A stretch of 64,000 bases of DNA from Linderina pennispora (lineage: Eukaryota > Kickxellomycota > Kickxellomycetes > Kickxellales > Kickxellaceae). Location: the NCBI RefSeq assembly GCF_002104995.1, contig NW_024468261.1, positions 310,001 through 374,000 on the forward strand, given 5' to 3'. Numbering within the stretch: position 1 is the stretch's first letter; every line of letters starts with the position of its first letter. This document shows positions 54,919-64,000 of the stretch, in pieces. The notes under the pieces are model-generated. The model was given only the letters and a program-made list of their open reading frames with translations, had not been told where the DNA came from and did not search any database. Both the position numbers and the translations under genes were made by a program.

Positions 54919-55281
54919 TCATCCACCGCTAACAGGCGGAATAATGGCAACCTCGTCGCCTTCCTTGACAGCAACCAGCGCCAGGTCGTCTTCCTCTGCA
55001 TACTCTTCGTTGACTGAGAGCATGGCTGTCTGAAGGACACGTTCGAGAGCTGGATAGCGCTGAGTAAGAGCCGAAACCACCTTGTCCAGCGTCGTCGAGC
55101 TAGCAGATCCGATCTCTACTGTGTCACGTTCCTTTCCCTGCGCAGCATCGCGGGCCGAGGCAAAGAGCAGTACGCTGATTGAGACCTACAGATATGGTGC
55201 TTAGTAAAACTCGGGTGTATATCACGCTAGACTCATTGAGTTTGCTGTGCCGCAGCAGCAGCAACAGCAGCAGCATACCAT
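54919..55281 (-). CDS. MOCS2A: Molybdopterin synthase small subunit (MOCS2A/MoaD)
   Basis: The start codon alone lies in exon 1 (55279-55281). A 93-bp intron (GTATGC donor, TACTAAG branch, TGTAG acceptor) separates it from exon 2 (54919-55185). The 89-residue protein reads MVSISVLLFASARDAAQGKE, then TLDKVVSALTQRYPALERVL, then VNEEYAEEDDLALVAVKEGD and VAIIPPVSGG. The ubiquitin-like fold ending in Gly-Gly is diagnostic: the terminal Gly is converted to a thiocarboxylate by MOCS3 and donates sulphur to make molybdopterin. Moco is needed for nitrate reductase, sulphite oxidase and xanthine dehydrogenase. The frame is intact. It is divergent from the ZC3HC1-like gene. Too short in its exons for standard ORF calling. 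Confidence 0.92.
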
Positions 55282-55584
55282 TATGTGTATTAGACGTGAA
55301 TATAGAGAGAGCAAAAGAGCGATTCAAGAGGAGATGACAGAGACGAAGAAGGCAGATGCACGATCGCTTGGCTGTCGCTGTTCATCCCGTGCCTGCTTAT
55401 TCTCCGTCTTGCTAATGTGCCGCTGAGCCGGAGCGATCGCAGTCGGCTCGAGCCACAACAAGCCGGTGAGTGTTGCTAGTTTTCAGAGAAGAAAAATGCA
55501 CTCTCAAATATCTAGTCTTCTTCTCTGCCAGTTTCCCAAATCCTCATTCCAATTCAACCCTGTACAGCAAATAACGAGTCTGCC
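55282..55584. promoter_or_regulatory. Divergent promoter (MOCS2A / ZC3HC1-like)
   Basis: 303 bp lie between start codons. No TATA box and nothing else is recognised. Confidence 0.5.
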
Positions 55585-57151
55585 ATGGCAACTGCATCGT
55601 TCCAGGACCTTACAAAGCGGCGAATCGAGACTGCATTGTCGTCATTTGGCACCAAGCGGCCACGGCACCACAACCACAGCAGCACGTCACAAGCGGTACG
55701 AAGAGACAGGGTCATACAAGCAGCTGACAACGCATTAGAAGAAACAGCTGGTAGCATAGACAGGTTCCGGCCATGGAGCCGTGACGACCTCTTAGCACGC
55801 ATTGGCACATTTAAAATCCACACTTGGCTGGTGCATTCGCTTCAGCTGAGCCCAGTCAAGTGCGCACGCAATGGGTGGATAAACATCGATTGCAGTACGT
55901 TAAGGTGCTCGCAATGCTGTGCCCGAGTGATTGCCCAGATCCCGGATGACCTGGACGACGACGAGGAGGTTTTGTGGGTGGATCGGATCAGCCAGCAGCT
56001 GCAGAGCTCGCACAACGACCGGTGCCCATGGAAAGGGAACGAGTGCGACAAGGCACTGTACGGATTGCCGTTGGCTACATCAAAGGAGGTAGTCGACAGT
56101 ATATGCGGGTATGCAGTGGACTTGTTGAAACCGCGTGAGCAGTTTCCGGCGCTGGTGCATCCGCTGAGCTCATTCCAGGCAAACCTGCTGAGCGACCTGG
56201 CGGGGAAAATAGCAGGCGAAAGTGAAACCACTACAAAGGCAGACGCAGAGTCAGCGTTGATACTAGCCCTCTTTGGGTGGCGGCCAGACCCCGAGTTCTC
56301 CAAGCCGGCGGTCAAATGCGAGCTGTGCTTCAGATCAGTTGGCCTGTGGCTGTTCCAGAACAATGGAAATGCAGCAAGGGACACGCTCAATGTGGCAGAC
56401 GAGCACCGATCGTTCTGCTACTGGACACGTGGCTCCGATGCTGCAGCATCAGCAAACTCGTCGGCGCCTACGGCTGCCCTGTCGGCATGTTGCATTCCGG
56501 GCTGGCAAAAGGCTGCAGCATCCATCTTGCGAGCCAAGACGATAGGTGTCGGCACCGAAACCACAGGCGACGACAGTGGCTCTAATGAGAGCGCAGCTAG
56601 CAGAGGACCCAGCTCGGACGATGGGTCGGCGAGCCAGACGGATATATTGAAGAAACTGCGACCATTCAACATCTCCGCCATCTCATCGGCAGCTGAGGCA
56701 TTTGGCATTCCATTCAGCACAAGCATGCTGGCTGAGGCAACCCGGAGGCTGGCGTCGATCATGGCAGCAGAAAACAGCCTTGGTGAGTCCTGGGCACACT
56801 TCCACTGCCAGCGCTGGCGATCACAGCGAGTCGGCGGTTCTGTTTGCAGAGGAAGCGCCCGATAGTGATTTTGCCGATGACATGCGGTGGGGCGACAACC
56901 AGGAGCCGACGGCGGGTGGCGAGAATGTGGATGATATCATCCCGGAGCCAATCGACACCAGCGGAATTGCGTCGCTTGTGGGTGGCAGCTCACTGGCTAG
57001 TGCGCTTGAGGACCCTGCAAAGGCACATGCAATCCTGGAGTACGTCAAGGGGCTGCTGAAGGCGCGGAATCAGGCTAGCGTGGCTGCTACGTCAGACACC
57101 TCCAATCCGCCGGAAGCGTGCGATGGGCCAGTATCTGCTGCTGATCCATAA
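55585..57151 (+). CDS. C3HC zinc-finger protein (ZC3HC1/NIPA, Rsm1-like)
   Basis: The ATG at 55585 opens MATASFQDLTKRRIETALSS. The C3HC/BIR-like domain shows RFRPWSRDDLLARIGTFKIH, LSPVKCARNGWINIDC, LRCSQCCARV and SHNDRCPWKGNECD (Cys-x2-Cys...His...Cys). The second Rsm1/NuBaID-like module has LFGWRPD, VKCELCFRSVGLWLF and HRSFCYW. A Ser/Asp-rich tail follows, and one shift near 56785 leads to FADDMRWGDNQEPTAGGENV and ALEDPAKAHAILEYVKGLLK with a stop at 57151. Human ZC3HC1 (NIPA) docks at the nuclear basket with TPR; S. pombe Rsm1 links to mRNA export. A nuclear-pore role is inferred by family. It has about 521 residues. Confidence 0.88.
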
Positions 57152-57313
57152 TACAGCCGGGTATGTGCCGAGCAGACACTGGTTTAGGCACATGCGAGAT
57201 TTGTGTTTGAGAGGCGTTTATTACGCTAATTTACGGGTTAATATACATCCTTATTTGCTCTGCATTCGACGTATACAAGCTGCAGTGCCTGTTATTTTTC
57301 CAACTTCGTGGTA

Positions 57314-59404
57314 ATGGCAAAAAAGGGAGCGAAACTGAGGCAGCGGCCCATGAAGAAGAGCCGGGAGTCAACACCGAGCGCTCCTGATTTGCGCGGCAAG
57401 CGCGTCGCACTGCTGGTGCTGGGCGATATCGGCCGGTCGCCGCGGATGCAGTACCATGCCATTTCGCTGGCCAAGAGCGGCATGCATGTCGACTTTGTCG
57501 GTTACGATGGCGCACGCCCAATGGAGGACGTGGTGCAGTCGCCGCGTATTGCTCTGCGGCACATCAAGGTGCCGCCACCGCTGCCAGCGTCGGCTCCACG
57601 TGCAGCATTCTACCTGTATGCACCAATTAAGATCGTATATCAGGTCATTGCGCTGTTCTGGATGCTGCTGTTCGCGATTCAGCGACCCGAGTTCATAGTG
57701 GTGCAGGTAAATTGGAAGAGGGCATACGAGGTGGCGCCAGAGGGTATTGCAGTTGGGACTAACATATCACCGTGCGTTCCGTGCTGTGTCTAGAATCCGC
57801 CGGCGATTCCGACCCTGCTCGTCGCTCAAATGTGTGCCCTGGTGACTGGCGCCAGGCTGGTCATCGACTGGCACAATTACGGATACACTATTCTCGGAAT
57901 CAGGCTGGGGCTCGGACATCCAGTGGTGAGGCTGGCCAAATGGTGAGACAAAGAGGGCCATGAAGGAGATATGCACAGGTCCCAGCATGTATCTGAGACG
58001 AACAAGCAACTGACATCTACTCACGCTCTCCCCATTCTACATGGGGGTATGATTTCTTTCTTGTTTGTTTGGGTAGGTTCGAGAAGGCGTTTGGTAGATC
58101 GGCATTCGCGCATCTGTGTGTTACTCGGGCAATGGCCGAGGACTTGCGGAGCCGATGGGGTATCAGGTAGGCAATGTCTGGCCAGGGACAAAGGGCGCGC
58201 TGTCCACAGCGTCTCTTGCGGGCTCACAGAGAACCCGCCGTTTAATATATGCATCCGGCGAGGATTGTGCTAACATTTCCCGTCCCGATTGTCGCGGTGT
58301 GCATGTATATAGTGGCAGGCTACTCGTTCTTCACGACAAGGCGCCCAAGCACTTTAGGCGTCTTGATGCAGCTGAGATTCACAAGGTAATTTCAAACACT
58401 CCCACCCCCATTTTGTTTCGGGGAGGAGAGCACATTGTTCTGCATTGGATGCCCAGTTGCTACCTGTTTTTCCGAGCGGGCAGCTGAACCCAACCAAACG
58501 TCGCGTACTTCCTAATATAGCTGTGGATGCGACTACTCAAGGACCCGCAGCTGGCAGCAGTGGCGGAGCTTGCCCCCAACATAGCAAGACAGCAGCTGTT
58601 GCTGACGCAGCGCGACGGGGCGATAAGCATGCGCACTGGCCGACCAATGCTGCTTGTTAGCAGCACCAGTTGGACCGCCGACGAGGACTTTTCCGTGCTG
58701 CTCGATGCGCTGGCCCTGTATGAGGCAGCTGCGGCCCGGAGGCTGCCGCACAATGGCGCGCTGCCGCACCTGGCTGTTCTCATAACAGGCAAGGGGCCGC
58801 TGCGAGCCATGTACGAATCTGAGATTGCCCGCCGCCAGCTTCGCCATGTCACCATTGCCACGGCCTGGCTGTCTGCCGAGGACTACCCGCTGCTGCTGGG
58901 GTCGGCTGACCTGGGTGTCTCGCTGCACACGTCGTCGTCTGGGCTCGACCTGCCAATGAAGGTAGTCGACATGCTGGGCTGTGGCACCCCCGTGTGTGCC
59001 TACAAGTTTGAATGGTAAGCGAGGATTGTAGTGCATTGAGAGGGAAAACCGGCTGGGCTTGTCTGCCTTCATTCCACGTCGCTGAGGATCCTTGCTTTGG
59101 TGGTTTCATGTAGTATTGACGAGCTCGTCACGGCCGACAACGGCATGGTGTTTGAGGACGCCGCAGAGCTGGCAGCGCAGATCCAGGTAAGAACAGGAAT
59201 TGGCGCGAGAGGCCCAGTGTGCAGTAGAAGGCTTGTGGTACTGACAGAAAACCACCCGCTGGACCCAAAGCTCTCTTTTAGGCAATTGCCAGGGACCGCG
59301 ACGCTATCGATGGCCAGTACCGCCGGCTACTGGCGGGCGCCGACAGGTTCCGCCAGATCGACTGGGACTCAAACTACCAGCAGGTGCTGGAGCTGCTGCG
59401 CTGA
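57314..59404 (+). CDS. ALG1: ALG1, chitobiosyldiphosphodolichol beta-mannosyltransferase
   Basis: Seven exons (57314-57706, 57794-57942, 58077-58166, 58319-58385, 58521-59014, 59114-59186, 59282-59404) sum to 1,389 nt, a 462-residue protein with no frameshift. Introns are 87-152 bp with GTAAGT-like donors and CTAAC branch sites. The GT33 features are [20 protein letters not shown], a membrane segment ([20 protein letters not shown]), [50 protein letters not shown] and the donor site [20 protein letters not shown]. The enzyme adds the first mannose (from GDP-Man) to dolichol-PP-GlcNAc2 on the cytosolic face of the ER. The 5' edge of exon 4 has an alternative acceptor at 58312. The ATG is the first in frame. 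Confidence 0.95.
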
Positions 59405-59700
59405 TGTGCAGCAGCCCAATTTCCCAAGCTCGCTGAAACGGAGATCCCTCAATGTCCCGGCGCGTATAAAGATGTCGAGGCAGGGCGCGTTTGTTTTCTT
59501 GGGCGATGACGCTCCTCTAACTTTTTTTTGATTCTCCTCTTTGGCTCAACCCAAAAAAACCAAAAACTCCCCCTTTCTTCTCTGCCCTGGCGAAGCTCAA
59601 CGTTTTAACATAAAAGCCCTCTCTCTCTTCTGTTCCCTCTGTACGTGCTTCTAATATTTCCTGCTCTTATTCAAACACTTTTTTTTTTGCAACGCTGGCA

Positions 59701-62700
59701 ATGAGCAGGGGTGGCCGTTCTACTGATTCGGGCCGCTCTGCTCGAAAGACAACCACCGCCAATGTCGGATTCACTGCTGTCATTCGCAACGCTATCCTCA
59801 GTGCCTTTGGCCGCGACAGTGACGCTGCCGCTGACATTGAGAGCGAGCGGGCGCTGGTGAGGCGGTCGACCACTGGATCGATAAACTCTGTTGCCTCTGC
59901 AGCCCGAGCGCCGCCTGCTGCGTCGTTGCGGCAGTTGGATCTCTCGGCCGACCACGAGTCGCAGCCCACGCCGCCAGCTCTGGACGATGCAGCCATGGCC
60001 GGGACTGCGCCCAGTGAGGCTGCAGCCGAGGCTGTGGCACCACCCAGAGTGGCCGATGCGGCTTTGTTGGTCCCGCAGCGCCTCGATCAGAGCTTCCCGC
60101 TGGAGGTGCGTCTGGAGGCATTCAAGAGCGAGCTGCTGCCCAGCCTCAAGGACAAGAGCCTATTCAACTTCCACGGGCTGTGGTTGGCGATCGGCGACAT
60201 CGTCGACTTTGCATTCGGCGATATGGCCGAACCGCTGTCAGCCGAGAAGGACGACAAGGTCAAAGCGCGCACCCTGATTCTGAGTCTGCTGGCCGAGCTG
60301 GCTGAAAGCGGCCAGCTGCACGAGCAGCTTGACCATGACAACGCAGACCGGCTGCGGCGCAATGTCCAGCATGTTATTTCTCAGGCGGAGACGTGGGACG
60401 AGATCGCTCTTGCTACGCACTGCGCAATGTGGGCCACCTGCAATGCCCAGCACCTGCAAGCTGACTCGATGAGGTGGTTCAGCCATGCGCTGCGCTGGAC
60501 CGACAAGGCCGTACAGCAGTGCTATCCCGATGACAAGGTCCGCAGCCCGCTCCATGAGATCTCGGCAGATGAGCGTGCTGTGCTGTCGGCTGCGCTTGGA
60601 ATTTCTGGCGAGTATTGTGATGGAGGAGTACCCGGTTTTGGACCCCAATGCCATTTCTCTGGCGACAACCAGACTCTGCGATCATGCCGCACGCACCCAG
60701 TCTGTGTTTGAGAACGGTGTTGACCACGGAGAGGTGGCATGGGTGTGGTCCGAGGCCGATCATATATATGGTGTGCTGAGGCTGCTGCAGACGGTCATCA
60801 ACTATGGCGCGCTGTCCCAGGAGTCATTGCGTCCGGGCATTCGCCTTCTGTGCACGACTGCCACACTCGACCGCTGTGAGGAGCTGTGCGGCAAAATCAT
60901 CTACAGCTTGTTCTCGTCCTGCTACATGCGCGACACGCTGCTGGCTATGAACCACATTCTGCGCGAGGTCGACTCGCCAGACGACAACAAGCCAATTCAA
61001 ATGACTGAAGGGATGACGCCGCACCAGGTAGCCATCAATGGCATGGTCAAGTACATCACTGAGGTTATGGATACGGGTCCGACTGGGTTCCAGTTTAGTC
61101 TGCGTATCGGAAATTGCCTCCCGGTTCTGGGTGAGGCTGTCAAGTGTGGCAGTTCCACGGTGCTGGGCATGGTGTTCCCGTATCTGTGCAAAGTAGTCAA
61201 CGATTCGCGGGCTGACTCGATCCTGGCCGACGACTGGCAGGCGCTGATCGGTATTCTGGTCACAACAAAGGAGTGCTACATTGGTCCGTGCTCCTCTGAC
61301 TATGCTGCAGCTGGCTCTGACAGCGACTCGGAGGTTGCAGTATCTGACTCCCAGCATGACCTAGATATTGATGGCAAGCAACACCAGGAGCGTGATGCAG
61401 ACGAGTACGAAGACGACGAGTTTGAGGACGACATGCTTATTGTAGCCGATCAGGCCCCCGATGCCGCCGATCTGTCGGACCTTTACAAATGCGTGCTTGT
61501 CTCAACGCTGGCAGCGTTCACGCGCAATGAGAGGCCAGCGCCCAACTCTCTGGTAGAGCTGCTCTACGAGCTACGTGCCGTCATCGACGATGGAATCGCC
61601 GACAACCTCTTGCAGCTGCTCGATGCACGTGGCAGCCTGCGCCCTGGCGCCACAGACTGGCTAGCCATGCTGGAGGAGCTGGCCAGCCTTTACTATTTTG
61701 ACCATTCGCGCGACATTGCTTTGCGCCGCTCTATGATACAGCTGTGTGTGCGAGCAGTCAACGAGGCAGTCGACAGCCACTCTCTGGATGTGGGAGTGTG
61801 CCGTTTATTCTGTCTGCCATCGAAATGCTGTACCAGGAGACTGACAGGGATGTTATCGCCAGCGTATTGGCCATTCTTGGCCAGATTCTGAAAAGCGCAG
61901 CAACCGATGTCTTTGGCAAGGTTCTTAACTATGCTACGCGCTCGGCAACCGATACCAGCTATGTGCGACCCAAGGCTTCTCCCAAGGAGCCTGGGCAGCC
62001 TGCACACACAGAACCTGTTGTTCTGAACCTCGCACCACCAGACCCGCAATCGCAGTCGGATAGCGCTGGCAACGAGGACCCACAGCCAGCTGCCGACCCC
62101 AAGCACCTTGGGTACACACGTGTCTCGCTCACAATCCAGTGCCTGCTGGATGCCTTGGAATGGCGCATGTCGATTACTGACGATGCCAATATCGCCAACC
62201 GCTCATGCTCGTCCACGCTCACAATCCAGCTGGCCAATGTGCTGCTTGACCTTCTAAAGTCCGAGCATACATTCATTGACGTGCAGCGCAGCATCCTGGG
62301 CCTGTTCCTGCGGATGCATGCTGACTCGTACTCGAAGCTGTACATCCTGATCTCTGGGCGCGATACGCTTATGGACCAGCGTGTCGGACTCAATGAGAAT
62401 GCCCGCCTGCGACTGACAGTGCCGGGAGACGACTCTTGCAGCACTGCCACAGGACCGATCGATGTTGAGCAATTCCCAATCAAGCGCTATGTGGGACTAG
62501 TCAAGCAGCTGTTCATCGACAATGTTGACATGGACACCTACTTCCTGCTATGCCAGGGCCTGGCAGAGCAGCTTGGCAACACCATACCTCTTTGATGTGT
62601 GCCAGGACGAGATCAAGGAGCTGGCTGACTACCTGATCAAGTTCACTAGCAAGGCCACGGTCGGCCCCGACACTCGCACCCGGATGACAGATGCAGAGAA

Positions 62701-64000
62701 GACTCGGCTGGCGCAGGTGTCGTACGGTTTGCTGGCCACGACCATCCACTATAAGGACCAGCTTAAGCGCGAGGCTCAGGATGAGCTGGTCCGGTCGTTC
62801 GGTAACGGCCTGATTGCAACATCCAACACCTACTCGACGCCGCAGATCTGCCTCCACTCCCTGAGCGTGTGCATGCTTGAGCTTCCCGCCTCGGTGATGC
62901 GCCTGATGACGCCCATCCTGCAGCAGATTGTCAAGATCAACTCGGCAACCCAGATCAGTACACACATCCTCGAGTTTGGCTCTGGCCTGTCGCGCGAGCA
63001 TAGTCTCCATGTGAACTTCCGTGCCTCCGACTATCGCCTCATGTTCACAGCAGCCACGAACTACATTCGCTTCCACAACAGCGCTCGTCGTCGCGCTCAG
63101 ACTACAGCGGCAGCACATCGGGCTAGCGAGACCACCCCTGCTAACACAGGTGGCGGCGCTAGTGGCGGTAGCGGCACCGGTGGTAGTGGTGGTAGCAGCG
63201 GTGCTCCGACAGCTGAGACAAGACGCCATAGTGTGGGGCGAGCTCAGCAGGTCGATCCAGCGGTCTTGAGCGAGACCTCACTCAACCAATATGCGTATGT
63301 CATGGCGTACCAGCTGATCGACGCGTTCTACCTGTCCTTGTCGCCGGCAATGAAGGGGGAAACCGCTGACCATGTCATTCTCGGCCTACTGGTGTCCAAT
63401 TCTAGTCGCGACGTATTGGATGAGCCCAGCGAGGTGTGTCTGGATATGATTCTGCAGAACTACAAGAAGGACAGTCGCGCCGTTCTGGACCAGGTTGTTG
63501 TTCTTGAGAAGGAAGACCTAGGACCAGTTACCGAGCGCTCGTGGATCCAATATTCAGCCATTGTCACGATCCGTGCACAGCAGAACGGCCCGCTGGCCCA
63601 GATCATCGTTCGGAGCCCAAGCAACATCTCCTCGCGGGTGATTAATCTGCCAGAGGAAGCCGCCAAAAAGTACGCCGAGTTCGCCGAACGGCAGGTGCAG
63701 TCCAACGCTGCCACCGGCGATACCGCATCGATGACGACCCTCGTCGAGCCTTCCTCGCCTCCCTTACCCGCGCGGCAACCAGGCACGACGGGTCGTGGCA
63801 GCGTGTATGGACACGGTAAGCCGGTTGGAGGGCGTATACACAACACGATTCGCAGCCGCTGGCACTCGTCTGGGGCGGGCGGAAACTCTGGACAAGCATC
63901 GAAGGTGTTCACGCTTCCGGATAACACGATTGCCAGGCTGCTGCATGCCGAGATGGTAGCTACTCCCAGCTCGCCCTCGGTAGTCACGCACTTCCCGATC
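59701..64000 (+). CDS. TSC2: Tuberin (TSC2), N-terminal two thirds; partial at right edge
   Basis: The ATG at 59701 (MSRGGRSTDSGRSARKTTTA) opens over 1,430 residues within the window. A disordered leader is followed by the tuberin helical-repeat region (RLEAFKSELLPSLKDKSLFN-type start; YGVLRLLQTVINYGALSQES; CEELCGKIIYSLFSSCYMRD; QFSLRIGNCLPVLGEAVKCG). The middle part contains RYVGLVKQLFIDNVDMDTYF and SVMRLMTPILQQIVKINSAT, then HILEFGSGLSREHSLHVNFR and YVMAYQLIDAFYLSLSP, all tuberin-like. The Rap/Rheb-GAP domain lies beyond 64000. In the TSC1-TSC2 complex tuberin switches off Rheb and so TOR. Three shifts (near 60610, 61797, 62583) interrupt the frame. A T-run and CT-rich leader precede the ATG. 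Confidence 0.88.

Noticed and set aside
55585-57151. A 29-nt intron in the ZC3HC1-like gene near 56779 (GTGAGT...CCAG)
   Set aside because: It is far shorter than any other intron here (75 bp or more) and leaves no room for a branch site. A one-base frameshift explains the frame change better.
1-64000. tRNA, rRNA, CRISPR arrays, bacterial-type operons or prophage elements
   Set aside because: I looked for B-box (GGTTCGAATCC-like) sequences, repeat-spacer patterns and rRNA cores by eye and found none. The intron-containing genes are eukaryotic.
60000-64000. RalGAP-alpha as an alternative to TSC2
   Set aside because: The helical-repeat blocks (RLLCTTATLDRCEELCGKII-type and LMTPILQQIVKINSATQIS-type) fit tuberin better than RalGAP. 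The decisive GAP domain is outside the window, so this remains slightly open.

Overview
The window is nuclear DNA from a fungus. The fungal-type markers are a velvet-domain regulator, a GATA factor with the DUF1752 N-terminal region and short introns with TACTAAC/CTAAC branch sites. An animal-type HPRT, tuberin (TSC2), a molybdopterin-synthase small subunit, and two closely spaced GATA fingers of the animal GATA-1 kind point to an early-diverging 'zygomycete' lineage. Kickxellomycotina (Coemansia-like) is my best guess, by inference only. About 27 protein-coding genes can be supported. I saw no tRNA or rRNA gene and no CRISPR array.

Layout. 1-9.4 kb: the first codons of a PHD-finger gene run off the left edge, followed by a bHLH factor with an 883-bp intron, a short-chain dehydrogenase, nibrin/NBS1, and an EMAP-II/Arc1-type tRNA-binding protein with a mitochondrial-like N-terminus. 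9.5-13.7 kb: two adjacent secreted, low-complexity repeat proteins (TETVT-type and VYETS/GPVYTTQ-type). 13.7-21.5 kb: an AT-richer, gene-poor island with two damaged, convergent, possibly related genes (FunK1-like or PD-(D/E)XK-like, tentative) and a 50-bp hairpin. 21.5-35.6 kb: CWF19L1/Drn1, mitochondrial ferredoxin, an importin-13/transportin-3-type karyopherin, two small unknown proteins with TATA promoters, HPRT, LSm7 and FAD synthase. 37-48.6 kb: a degenerate folylpolyglutamate-synthase-like protein, an HNH-domain protein, an MRM1-like rRNA methyltransferase, an unknown nuclear protein, TAF5, Yip1 and a two-finger GATA factor. 50-64 kb: the calcium sensor NCS1, a velvet protein, MOCS2A, ZC3HC1/NIPA-like, ALG1, and the N-terminal two thirds of TSC2 running off the right edge.

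Most genes are housekeeping: splicing (CWF19L1, LSm7), Pol II initiation (TAF5), DNA repair (NBS1), nuclear transport, purine, FAD and Moco metabolism, N-glycosylation, vesicle traffic, and TOR and Ca2+ signalling. They are packed as divergent pairs sharing 190-660 bp promoters and convergent pairs 30-50 bp apart. There is no operon-like grouping by pathway.

Quality. About two thirds of the genes carry one or more single-base frameshifts, often at short homopolymers, although the protein continues intact in the next frame and splice sites are perfect. I read these as assembly or read errors rather than pseudogenes. Coordinates of such genes span the whole locus across the shifts. Exon coordinates were worked out by hand from splice signals and reading phase.
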